Assembly (NCBI GenBank): GCA_004352715.1
Contig: SCFE01000036.1
Coordinates: 1,995,895 to 2,059,894 of the forward strand
DNA: 64,000 nucleotides
Source of the DNA: Hofstenia miamia
Taxonomy: Eukaryota; Xenacoelomorpha; Acoela
Direction of reading: 5' to 3'
The position numbers were made by a program, and so were the translations under genes. Positions within the stretch are counted from its first letter, which is position 1. Each line of letters opens with the position of its first letter. The notes under the pieces were generated by a model. The model was not told the origin of the DNA. It worked only from the letters and a program-made list of their open reading frames with translations, and made no database searches. Positions 45,230 through 57,619 of this stretch are shown piece by piece.

Positions 45230-46840
45230 CCTACAAATACGCATCGATATTCATATTCAAGTTAAAAAGAAAAATATATATATATATATATAGATAGGAC
45301 CAGAAAATTTCATGGAATTAAGATGGGTCCAAATCCCATGGGAGACTGAAAAAAGTAAAATTCTGGTCTCACATAGCCCTAACCACTAGCTTTATGAATT
45401 ATGGAAAGATGTGGAAACTAAAAGAAAATAAGGAAAATAGTTGTGGAGATGGAATGGAGGATTCGGAAATTTAAAGAATTTTGCCAGCAGTCAATAGTGA
45501 AAGCTAGAGGTAATTTTAAGATACCATGGTTAAACAGTGTGACTAAAGTAACCAAACTTGTTTATTTTTGCAGAAAAGCAGCAGTAGAAAATTTAACTTG
45601 TTAGATTTCAGCTTTTTGAGAAATAATTTGCTTTTTTCCGTGATTGTAAAAAATAAACCGATTCAGAATCAGATAATTCTCTAGCAAGCAACAGCTTACC
45701 AAAACAATTTTCTAACATTGAAATTTTTTCATTTATGTGTCTTTTACACCGAATTTCAGTTACTAAAATACTTAAGAAAAACAAAAAAACTAGCTATCAT
45801 GATACGACTTAAGTGCACACAGTTTGTTTTGAAAAGATATGCTAAGATCAACAGGCCCTATATTTATAAATTCAATTTTGTGATGAGATAGCAAGAGCAA
45901 TTTAAGGAATTGTTTTGGTTTTGCACACAATCATACATATGTACGTATGATAGTGTTTTTGGATAATAAATTGTATGAAATTATATATATGGGATCAAGT
46001 ATGAAAGATTCATAGCGTCTTTTGAAAATGGCAAAAGTACGTGATGTAGCAATTAAACATCGTTCACGTTGATGATTGTGTAACAAATTCCTGTAGGTTT
46101 TTAGATCCATTTAGTGATTTCTACAGTCAAAACAAGGGTAGTCTGTATTTTGGAATCATCAAATCAAATATAAAATATTGAACATTTTATCGAATAAACG
46201 ATTCCCCAGCAGTAGTTTTTGACAGTGAGAAAAGAAATGTACGACCAAAAAGAGCTAAAGCTCGTCATCAATTAATGTAGGAACATTCCCCTTTAGGTCA
46301 AAAAATTTTCTTATCAAGTTCGCAAATTTTTAAGAGTAAAAATTTAATACAAAGCCATAAATGTTCACATTCGTTTGAAAATGCGGTTCAAACAACTTTA
46401 ACAGGGTTTAATAAACAATGATTCAGAAATAATAAATGAGTAACTTATTTATTTCTATTCCACTCCAATGCGAAATCTCTAAAACTTAAGTCTTTGTTTT
46501 TTGTAGATAAGTAAAAGCACACATATGGCAACATAAACATAGTGCATATATGGAGATATATTACTATATTATCTATACCTATATTTTTAATACATTCAAA
46601 AATTTGCATTATACTACATCAAATATTAATTATATTACATACAATAACATTTTTTAAAATTTTTTACCAAATTGAATTGCTAATTTAAAATATTTTCTTT
46701 ATTATGTTATTTTAAAATGAAAGCTTCACAGATATAATTGTAGGTAGTTCCAAGACCTAATGTAAACATTTAAGTAGGCCTTGGTAGTTCTCATGGTTAT
46801 TTAAAAATTTGATTTCTTCGATTCGTTGTGGTGGTTGAAT
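45230..46840. other. AT-rich intergenic sequence, nothing recognised
   Basis: A short TA run at about 45274-45292. No supported coding frame. Confidence 0.5.
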
Positions 46841-47099
46841 ATTTCGGTTTCTAATTTAGATGTTCTTTAATTCGAATGCCAAAATATCGTTTAATTTGTA
46901 GGCGATGGATGAAACTAAGGCTTATGTGATTCGATGTTTGTTATTAAATAAATTATTAGATTGTAAAGATGTAATAACAGGTCTAATTTTGGATGATGTT
47001 AATCTTGCATTGATGATCTTGAACTTTTTTTAAGAATAATTTGTATAACTTCAGCGTATTGTAATTTCTAATATATAATCTCTTCATAATTATTTGCGT

Positions 47100-48200
47100 C
47101 TTGCTTGTCTACAACAATTTTATTAATAATTGGAATATAAGCATTCTGATGTTATTTTTTTATTTGGATATCCATTTTCACGGAATTTTGAAAATAATAC
47201 ATCCAGGTTCTTTATCAGTAATTTAAAATTCGATGGAATTTTTATGAATCTTTTACATAAATACTTTATAGTATTGGTCTTGAAATATAGTGGACAATAA
47301 GAAGCCAATGGTATATTAAGGCCTGCCTTTGCTCTCCTAATATATACTTCAGAAGTAGAATTGCATCATATTTGATGGTAATTTCTAAAAAACTGTTTGA
47401 ATTTTCTTTTCCCTCCTCCATTGTAAATTCGATATTTTCAATTTAAAGATTGAGTTCCTTCAAAAAACAATGGGTTTCTTTCTTATTAAAAGTAGCTAAT
47501 ATATCGTCTACATAATGTCTGTAAAACAGAAATTGTTTCGTTATGGAAAGCTTATACTATCATCTCCATTGTAAAATTTGCCACTAATAGGCCTAATGGT
47601 GAGCCCACTGCCATTCAATCTATTTGTTATTAAGCTTAAACAGCCTGGCGTCCGTTTTAGAGGACAAACCGTTTTTCCACATTTACGAAGAATTTTCTCC
47701 AAGCCTATTAGCAAATTTGAAAATCGTGGAGTGTGGGTAGGTCTATTGGGGAATATACTTTAATGCAATGTTGAAAATTTCAATTTAAGCGTATTGCTAT
47801 GGCTGAGGTTGTTGAAAAGATTTTCTTTGAAAATTTCGATTTGACTGTTTCTTGATATGTGCAAAGATATCCCGAACCTATTGAGATGTGCTGTACTCAA
47901 AGTCAGAAGTCATGTGGTGATTTAACAGTTTTTGAGCTATAAAAATTCTTCAATTCCGAAATAAAATGAAATGTATCTTGCAAATTGTAATATTTTGGGA
48001 ATTGTTCAATGTTGCCTAACAATTTACTTAAATCGTATGTCTGACTATTAATTGAAGACAGTATTGGTCTAAAGGGTATATGTTTTTGATCTTTATGAAC
48101 TTTGAACAATGTATGTAATCTTGGAAAAAGGTTTAAATAATGCAATGCAATTTGGCAAAAAATGAAATAATTTTTTTAGTTTATGCAATATAATTTACTT
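47100..48200 (-). pseudogene. Penelope-like reverse transcriptase relic
   Basis: Minus-strand reading from 48145 gives F-P-R-L-H-T-L-F-K-V-H-K and I-P-F-R-P-I-L-S-S-I-N-S, the Penelope RT entry motif (LPxxxxxPKxHK ... RPIvS). Further on, in shifted frames, come G-S-P-L-G-L-L-V-A-N-F (motif GSPLSPxLAN), F-Y-R-H-Y-V-D-D-I-L-A-T-F (palm, YVDD intact), F-T-M-E-E-G...F-L-E-I, and at 47308-47123 the thumb with K-Y-L-C-K-R and E-N-G-Y-P. This is nearly a whole RT domain in correct order but with many stops and frame changes. I could not see a GIY-YIG endonuclease after it; sequence to about 46850 is degraded. Confidence 0.8.
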
Positions 48201-48499
48201 ATACAGTAGCATATTGTAAACTTTTGTTGCAAAATTTGAAAACTGAGGATTACTATAATATATTCGAAAAGTTTTTGTTTGAATATATATCAATTTTTGA
48301 AATTTTAGCGGTTTTTGAAAGTAATTTTCTTACATCAAAGTTCTCTGCTTGATGAAATTTTCCCTCATTTTGCAAGATCAATTCTAAATCTTGGTGAAAT
48401 TTGATTCTATTCAATAATACCAAGAAAATCTATTTTTTTCTGATTTGTCATCAATAGGTTTTGCAATTACAATGGAAGTTATGCAATTAACCTTGCATA

Positions 48500-51400
48500 A
48501 ATATATTGCATAAAATATTAGGTCAAATATATTTTTAACACATGGTTTAAAAGTTATACAACTTAGGTAAAATGCGTGCAATTAAAGATCCACTTACTCG
48601 AATTTGACTGCATATGTAATTAATTTACGAAATAAATTATTATTGCTAAATAAATATAATAATCAAGTTTAAGTGATTTGTTATAATAAAGAACGGTGTT
48701 AGAGTAGACTGCAAATCTATTGTTTATTCTGACCTCGAAAAAATAATGATCTGATCTCGAAATAAGAAATACTGTTCCGCATTTTACCATCTCCCCACTT
48801 TAAATAGCACAAATACCACGCTGAAATATATTTACAACTCTCCAGTCATTTCAATATATGTAACCGTAATGAGCAACCTATTGGCCTTTGACAATAATTG
48901 CGAAAATGATTTTGATAAAATGTTATATAAATGAATATCATATAAACGCAATACATATTTAAACAGGCTCTGCCATCAGTGCCTCTAGCATGCTGCGATT
49001 TGCTTCTGTAAAAACGATGAACTCTAATGTCTAATGGACTAAACTGGCTTTTAAGTGTTTTTTTCTTAAAACTAATTAATTATACCTTTTGTTCAATCTG
49101 ATTTTTAAAGATCAGGGCTTTCAACACATAACCGATACAATACTTCCATATAAATACTCTGCGATTCAAAATTAATATGAAATGCTTATTTGAACAACAC
49201 TTTCATTTTAATTGCTTGGCATGTCAAAAAAATTATTAACAAAGTTATTTATAAGTTGCAGTTATTGGTCAAATGTGCTTCTTCTTAATTCTGTATTTTT
49301 GAACTTTCTAAACACCGAAAGCAATATCAACATCATTAACAATTATCCCTCATTATGCTAACTGGTAGGGCAGTTCAAATTCCGATTAAAAATTTGGGAA
49401 GAACGCAGTCTATTCAATTTTTTTAAAAAGGAATAAGTATTAGGCAAAGCACCTCACCCAGGGCCACCACGGATTATAAGCAAGAGAAATTATAAGCAAA
49501 CAATCACGCCCAAGTAGTTCAAATTAGGCAATGTGTCAACTTTATAGCAAAGAAATATCCTTCAAATTACTTGAAGCATATTCCCAAGTTTTAGATGAAG
49601 TTTTTAAGAACTAACGCCTGTTAAATAAAACAATACCTTGCCCAATTATATGAAGACAATTGTTTTCTGAATATAACTTACTTGAATAATAGAATCTTGT
49701 TTTTATGTTAAGGATTTATTTAAGTTGAAAGAATATTTCGACAATACCAAATATATAATTCCAAAATGAAGGTACAGTGTGGATGACTAATGGACTTTGT
49801 TATAAGAATAGTCTTTTGCGCTTGAAATAGTTACCTACCTACATTTACTGGTTCTAGATCTTTGATACTTAAACAGATTGCAAAATGGAAAATATAATTT
49901 TGACATCTACAAATACATTTTTGTGCATGCTCCTAAAAAACTGGTATGAACTCTTACAATGACTCTTTGCTTAAATCCAAAGGAATTCAATATAACTCTT
50001 CCTTCAATTACTATTTCCATCAGTATTTCGGCATTCCTGCAACAAGACCAAATACAATTATGTACCTTAAATCTCAGATATTTCAATTCTTATCTCTTCT
50101 AATAATGAAGGAAAATCGAGGTCTAACTTTACTAAATTTAGAATTTACCACAAAAGAGCCGAGCCTCTCTAGCCTTCAAATGACTCCAATATTAAAAATT
50201 CTCTGAAACTAATGAACTTAAACTAGGTATGAACACTACAGCTTTTGTAAAAATATTAGATAAGTCACTAATGAATGCCTTGTTCATACTACACGACTTA
50301 CTCAGCAAATGATTCCTGAATAACAAATCTGAGCATTACATCACAGAATGCTGACATCAATATCTAATTGAACCGAGAGGGTAATACGTAGCATTCATTG
50401 TTTGCTAATTAATGGATGAAAATGCGAGATGAATTCCTGATTTTGAAAAATATTAAACTATATGTCGCACACTGATATATCATATAGTAATGCCTATTCA
50501 TCAAACTCTTTCAATTGATGCACCATAGCGACGCATAAGATTAAGCAATTCATTTAAACAAAACCTAATATCGGCACTTTCAATAATTTCTTAATCTTAG
50601 TTCATAATAATTTGATCAGTACATGTAAATTAGCAAAACAAAACCTGTGCTAAAACGTGTTGGCGTCTTCAAATATTAACTCAATGGTGTTGCAAAGGAA
50701 TCGAAGCAAAGCAACTTCCTTTCTAGTTGCACACTAAGTGGAAGTCTATTGTTAATTCGCCTCATTCAATATTTAACGTGTTGGCATGGATTTGTTAAGC
50801 TACTGCGAACACCCACACTCCAAAGAATCGACTCACTGGGTTGTTCTGCCCATTATGCTCGAAGAAATTTTTATATCATTGCGATCTCTGTAGATAGATT
50901 GTAGGTGAGACTATTTTCTCCTTAACTTCAATTTTATGTTAATTTTCCATATCTAAAGTGCTATGATGTCTTGTAATTAATTGTTTCAAATTTTAGTTTT
51001 TGTGTCAATATAATAAATTTATGGCTATCATAGCTAGAGAAGCAGTATGGCAGAAACAAAGAGGATGAGGGGAAGAACTTCTAAAAGGTCCCACATGAAC
51101 TGAAAGTAAACTTTTTATAATTTGTAAATTAAGATTGAAGCTATGCTGTTCTTAGATATGTATACATATTTGTATACGCCTAAGAATTTAATTATAGTAA
51201 AATGAATTAAATAATGGGAAATAATGCTAAAAAATTAATAAAAAGTAGAATCTATGCCTGGCAACAAGGCCATTCCAATTCCGTTACCATATAGAACCAA
51301 TTAGTTTCTTAATTTTTAATGGAATTAATATTTCAATTATGCGAATATTTGGTGATAAGATATAAGATAGTGTACTAACTTTAAATGAATATAACATCTC

Positions 51401-51600
51401 TCATATACCTATTTTATAGAGGAAAATTATGTTATGATGTAAATGGTATACACTTGTAAAAGAGATGCTAACTTTGTGATGTTCCGTTACCGCCTAGTTT
51501 TGCGTTCATAGATCAAAGAATAATGAATTTCTCCAAAAAATTCTGCTTCATTGATGATGAACCTACTACGGAGCACACATGGCACATTTCAATAAAAAAT
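48500..51600. other. AT-rich intergenic sequence, nothing recognised
   Basis: An 86-codon plus frame at 49946-50206 has no recognised family or splice support. Otherwise empty. Confidence 0.45.
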
Positions 51601-51622
51601 ATATCATTTTTGAATGAGTATA

Positions 51623-51646
51623 ATATATATATATATATATATATAT
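51623..51646. repeat. (TA)n microsatellite
   Basis: Uninterrupted TA run. Confidence 0.95.
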
Positions 51647-51649
51647 TAG

Positions 51650-54600
51650 CAATGACATGGAATGCTTAGAAGAAGTTGAATCTTCTACAGAAGGGCAAAG
51701 CATTTTGCATAATTTAGTTCTGAATTGATTAAATATAATAGCAACTAAGTTTTTATAATTGGCATGGCTAACATTTGGAAATTGTACAATGAGCAATTAC
51801 TATTAAAGAATTATGTTTACTAAGATAATCCAATTCTGTTTATCAAATTTACAAATATTAGGCAAACAAAAATCAAACGCTGTCACGAACTTTTTGAAAC
51901 TTCTGCTAAAAACATATTGAACAACTAGCAAGAAACTTCGAAGCCTTAAAATAGTTAGCAATGTATTAAAAATTTGCTTACAAAAGCAAATGAAGATTCA
52001 CACTTAGTAAAACCTGCAGAAAATTTTCCAATTTCAAAGGCTAAGTGATTGAACACATGATTAATTAGGTTAAGCATGAATGGGCTGCATTTGCTTATGA
52101 ATGAATATGAATGATAAGGCATTATCTAAGTCAATATATATATTAAAACGCATACATACCTTGATAAAGCGCTCAAACAGATTTAAGTGTTTTCGTGTGA
52201 TAAGGATATCATATCTATAAATGTTGATTTATTGCAACCAAATCAAACTTTAGAAAGTTGTAAAACGCTTCAGTGAAATCGAAGTTGTTTGCTACGAGCC
52301 ATTCTTTACGTTTGCCCTGCCTCAATTTCACGTGCTCTACATGTAAACAAATTCGAAATAGCGCATAACGCATAACTAAATGTGCTTGCTCAACATCGCC
52401 CAGCAACAGAATCACTTCTCTGCTTGCGTAATTTAAACTTACTAGACCGAAACTTTCTAATATTGCACGTCCTCCTACTATATTAGAAAGATAGCTAGCG
52501 CCGCCGAACAGTAGTTTCTGTATATATTTTTTGAACCCCCATGCTACTTATAATTTTCAAGAATGGGTCCGTTATCCTATTTTCATTGTTCTAGAAAACT
52601 CTGGTAAATAAATTAGACATGTGATCTTTTTATATCTTATGCTTATAGTAATAGGAAATGTTTTTATATACTTATTTTGCAAATTAAATAATTGATTATT
52701 TTATATTCTCAATATAAATGATGCACCTACCAGATTTTGCAATTGACGAGGGAAGTGTTTATTGGAATAGTCCACTTGCTGGGCTGCATTTTGTAAAACA
52801 ATGAAATGTTTTATTACTTATTAACAACTTTATTGACTTATAATTTTCCTAGAAATAATATTTAATATATAGGGTCATAAAATCGATACCTGAAAAAGAA
52901 AATTATACACACTTCTTTCAATTACTATTTAACTTTAACCCTTATCTCACGTTTTCAATAGAAAATTTAGATAAAAAGTCGTCAAATGATTTTAAAATGT
53001 TCTAACGACTAGATTTTGGATAGATATGTACATGACCATCACACATGAGTATATTTAAATTATATGTACCCTTAAGATAATTATTACACAGGAGGCCTTG
53101 TAATATTGAGAATGACATGATTTGTGAAAAAGTCATTATTAGGTAGCGAGTCTCTGTTAATTAATTCAGAGCTTGTGTTTGTCGTTGACCTACTTGTTCA
53201 GTTGTCTACTATATTCTGTATTGCGAAGCTATGAACGAATCAGCTTTGAAGAGATTTTTTAGGTATATCTGGGAAAATTTTTTGGCAAATTGACAATTTA
53301 AACCTATCATTAATATTTTATATAATATAGAGCATTTTCTTCATCATTGCAATGATTATGATATAATGTCATCGTTTTTTCCGCTCGAAGGCATAGAGTT
53401 AACAAACTATTATTTTATTCAAAGACACAGAGTCGCAATTTGCAACCTGCCTGTTCGATTTGAGCACTACAGGTCTTTTCTTAGTTAATCACTACACAAA
53501 TTTCGTTTATACTCTCTAAGTGCAAAAAATTACGGACCATGCTCTGCGAATATCATGCAAAAAACTACCATTCAAAATGCAAAAAAGGTTATGTTCACAG
53601 AACATATATTGCCCCAGTTGTCAGCTGCAGAAGTGGCTGAGTTAGGAGTTGGTGTGACTGTCACTTTTTCAATATAATGAGAAACTAACAGGTTCAATAT
53701 CAAGATCAACGTTCTGATTTCCATCATTTTCGAACTGGGAATCACTGTCCTGGTAATCCAAAATTTTTTTCCATTTTCTAGCTCTTAGCATCAAGAAAAT
53801 TGAAAGCGAAATTAGATAATAGTGAAATTTTATGAATACTATTAACCAACATCGTGTTATGAGATTAAACTGCCTTAGACAATGAAAAATCTATCTGACA
53901 AATGTGTAAGAATTTCTTTTGTTTACTTCTGGGTATAAAAATTTTACAAACTTTGAATTTTGCATAAAAATCCTTTCAAATGATGCTGAAAAAGCGAACA
54001 ATTTTAAGCATGGTTCTATTTAGAATATAATTAGTTTTTGGTATGACATTGCTTTGTTAGAAACGGCAAATAGATATTGACCGCCATATGGCGATTATGT
54101 CTCTCGTATAGAAAATGAAATTGACAGCCACACGGCGGCACCGAATAAAAAGGTGTTAATACATGCTTGAACACTTTTTGTGCGAGAATTGTCTTTCACA
54201 GGCGCATAATTTTACATATTGTATTGTATCTTATTCTGCCTAATCATTGTTCAAAATAGCTTGAGAAATCTGCCAAATAGATTGAATCATAATCAGTGTC
54301 GCCAAAAGCGATCAGCATTGAGGGGGTACTGTATAACTTCGTTACATTATTTACCAAAATTCATTATTTATTTATTTATTTGCAGTTCTTTCTTATAAAC
54401 TATAAATGTGACCTTGAACAATTATTTCGAGCCAATTAAGAAATTTAAAAATAGTGGGACATTGACACATCTATTGGCGAGAAGGCTTCCATTTAGTAAT
54501 GTATATTAGCTTTAAAAATATTCATGCACAGAATTACTTAAAAGTATTAAATAATTTTGAATGAAAATTTCGATTTTTAAGAAACTTTTAAATTTTTCTT

Positions 54601-56600
54601 ATTAGTAATTATCAGAGATTCAGGAAATCTAAGGTCGATAGTACCAAAAACTAATCTCGGATATTTTTTGAAAGACTACCAAAAATCTTTGTGGAGCAAA
54701 TTTCAGTGGTTGTAGCCAAGCAGACTGGTTATTATTTTTTATTAAAATATCAGGTGTTAAAATAATTCCTGGGAAGTTTATAATTAACACACCTAACAAT
54801 AATTTTCTGTAGAAAACAAATAACTTTCTTCAGCTAAGTAATACACGGTTTGTAATATCAGAATTTTTTATCAATCATTCTCATAATAGGAGGTAGCATG
54901 GCCCAAGCCATGACATTGTGAGTGCCAGTAACTTGTAGGTTTTCTAATCATTGCAATAAAATGCTCGAAATTAAATCATAATATTTCTTGAGGGATTCAA
55001 ATTTATGTGATTTAGATGCTAATATCGGAAAAACCATGGATCTATTAGCATGAGTGTAGTTAGCATAATGAAGTAAGATATTGAGGTGGAACAAAAGCCC
55101 CAATATGAATATTGTGGTGACGACTGCCACCCACTTGCGTTGCCACTGATCATGATAGCATTAACAACTATGAAACCTACTCTACCCTGTTACCTGCCAC
55201 TTCAATAAAGTGCTCTGTCTCCCCGCCGACGCATGTTTGTTTGAAGCAACTGAAAGATCCAATTTGCATAGTCTATAAAGCAGGGATTTAACTAATATAA
55301 AATCTTGTTACATTCTGCCAAAGAAAAACTAAAACGCAATTATTTTACTACTAAGGTGTTTTTGAAAAAATATTTTGAGAACAAACTAATATTTTGTGGC
55401 TCTCAACATCGACATTGAAAATTTAGATATTTTAGAGCCTCAATGAAGTTAGTTAAGTGAAATAATATTTTATAAATTCAAAGAAGCATCTGCATTTCAC
55501 AAAATTTCTAATTTCAAAATCTGTAAGGTTGACATCATATATTCGGTCTACAAATATAGTTGCTTAGGTTTCGGCAACAAGTTTTCCCATTAAATAAATA
55601 AAATTTTGCACCTAAAATGAAGCATCTTCTAGATGCGTGCCAGACTTGAAAAAGTATCTGCGCCATCGATAATGAGACCATTTCTATGTGTAAATCACTA
55701 CACCTGGTGACCTATGCATAGTCTTGGAAAGATTTAAATAATGGAATCGAAACAAAATTCGAGTCAAGAAACCTCGATTATCGATGAGCCACGACACAAT
55801 GGCAATCTTCTCCAAGTACACGAACAGTTCTTAAATCCTGATAGTTCGAAATTTAATTATCATTTCAAGTAACACGAAATAAATTCAAAATTTCCCTTAC
55901 TGTTTTCAAAAATACAATCAAATGGAAAAATGCTGAATCTTCCAAGTTTTTCTTAGGAATTAGATGTGTCACTACAATTCGATAGTAGGTCTAGAATAAT
56001 CATAACACCGATAGAATAGTCAAAGTCAACTATTAACAGTGAAACCGCAGTCATCGCTAACATAGCACTAAATAATTTACATGTAAAAATAAAATTGCGA
56101 GTGATGCCAACGCTTTAATACGTATATTCTCAAATTCAATTAAGAAACTATAATTAGATATAATTGAGCGTTTCTCATTGGTCCTGTAGAAAATTCCGAT
56201 GACACGGTGGCGGACTGTTTAATATTGCTAAATTTTATTACATTTGTTTTGTAACATATTAAAAAATCTACGTGAACATTCTAAGGAGAACTAATTCATT
56301 TTAATAAATTCAATTTATAATTCTGAAAATATATAAAATTTTATCGGGCAATATATTCAGTGTAAGCTTGGATCAACGGTGACGTACGTAAGAGTCTCTG
56401 ACGTAAACATCTTACTGTAATTAAATTGAGAGAGAGAGAGAAAATGAAACGTATGTATTCTAAATAGTAGAATATAGTAATTAAATAAAAAGTATTTGTA
56501 CCATTCAACAACTATTATAGTAATTAAAATATTGGACCATAAATGGAAAAAATTGCTGCCTTCTCAATGATGAGCAAATTCAATATCAGCGATGTTTGAG
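51650..56600. other. Largely empty AT-rich DNA with one GC-richer open frame
   Basis: At 52215-52550 the minus strand stays open for about 105 codons with a better base mix, containing G-G-A-S-Y-L-S-N-I-V-G-G-R and a GTAAGTTT donor-like site near 52440. I recognise no family. Minor repeats: (ATTT)n at 54366-54382 and (GA)n at 56427-56442. No other supported feature. Confidence 0.4.
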
Positions 56601-56622
56601 CGTCAATTTCGGTTAATTGATC

Positions 56623-57614
56623 ACCAAAATAGGCTCCTCAGCCATCTGAACTAAGATAACAAAGCAAGTATTTCATATTGAATTTAAGGATTTCGAACGT
56701 TTTTAATTGATTTCGGTTTTTAGTTTCCTAATAAAAAAATCATTCTTTACAAGTGATGAGAGTGATGTAGAACACCAACAAGGATTTGTTAAAGCAAGAT
56801 ACATATTTTGGTCATCTTTGAAAAGTTGCATTTGACCAGCCTAATGTGGTGCAGTTTTGCCTCATAATTACTGTGCAAAAAAATTCCAAATTTGTTGAAT
56901 ATTAGACCCCCCTCAAAAACGATAAAGCTTTGCCCTAAAAATGGCTATACTTAGGGGAATCATTTTATGCCAAATATGTAGAAATATAGTTACAGATTTG
57001 GCAGAAATGTTCTATGTTCAAATGCATAATTATTGTTGTGCATTTGTCATCACTAAGGTGTTGAGTTTATCAAGACTATCAAAAATCTATGAAAAATACA
57101 ATTGCATAGCTCAATACGAAAAAGTACATTTAAGATTACACATTTTCTAAAAAGGGGCATTAGGGGTTTCATTAAGTACCATGATGAAGTTATCAAAATG
57201 AAATAATTCCCGTGAAAACTCCTAAGACGTTTTAATATTAATTCGATTTTAGCGTTGAGGAACAAAAAACGCAAAATGTTATAAATTACACATTTGGTAG
57301 CAAAGTATTCCCCTAATTATGAAGGGGATCTAAAATTCAATTGATTTCAATTTTTTTTGCGCGATGATTCTAAGTAAAACTGCACGACATCAGGTTATTC
57401 AAACGCAACTTTTCAAACACGATCAAAATATGAACCTTGCTTTGACAAATCCTTGTTGGTGTTCAACATCACTCTCATCAAGTGTTAAAAAATGATCTTT
57501 GCTTATTAGGAAACTAAAAATCGAAATCAATTAAAAACGTTCGAAATCCTTAAATTCAATATAAACTACTTGGTTTGTTATCTTAGTTCAGATGATCGAG
57601 GAGCATATTTTGGT
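56623..57614. repeat. Long inverted repeat (about 310-340-bp arms, about 330-bp spacer)
   Basis: The arms at about 56623-56960 and 57298-57614 are imperfect inverted copies, matching through ACCAAAATA, CATCTGAACTAAGATAACAA, GGATTTCGAACGTTTTTAAT, TAGTTTCCTAATAA, GAGAGTGATGT and CACCAACAAGGATTTGT to TTAGGGGAAT at the inner edge. It could be a long-TIR/foldback transposon or two head-to-head copies of a repeat. No coding or clear target duplication was seen. Confidence 0.85.
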
Positions 57615-57619
57615 CCTGA

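Noticed and set aside
49946-50206. 86-codon plus frame
   Set aside because: No family, splice or promoter evidence; another open frame overlaps it.
54948-55130. Minus frame with a TM-like segment (V-V-T-T-I-F-I-L-G-L-L-F-H) and a Y-Y residue pair, briefly considered a GPCR fragment
   Set aside because: No conserved GPCR motif upstream or downstream, frames break on both sides, and no splice support.
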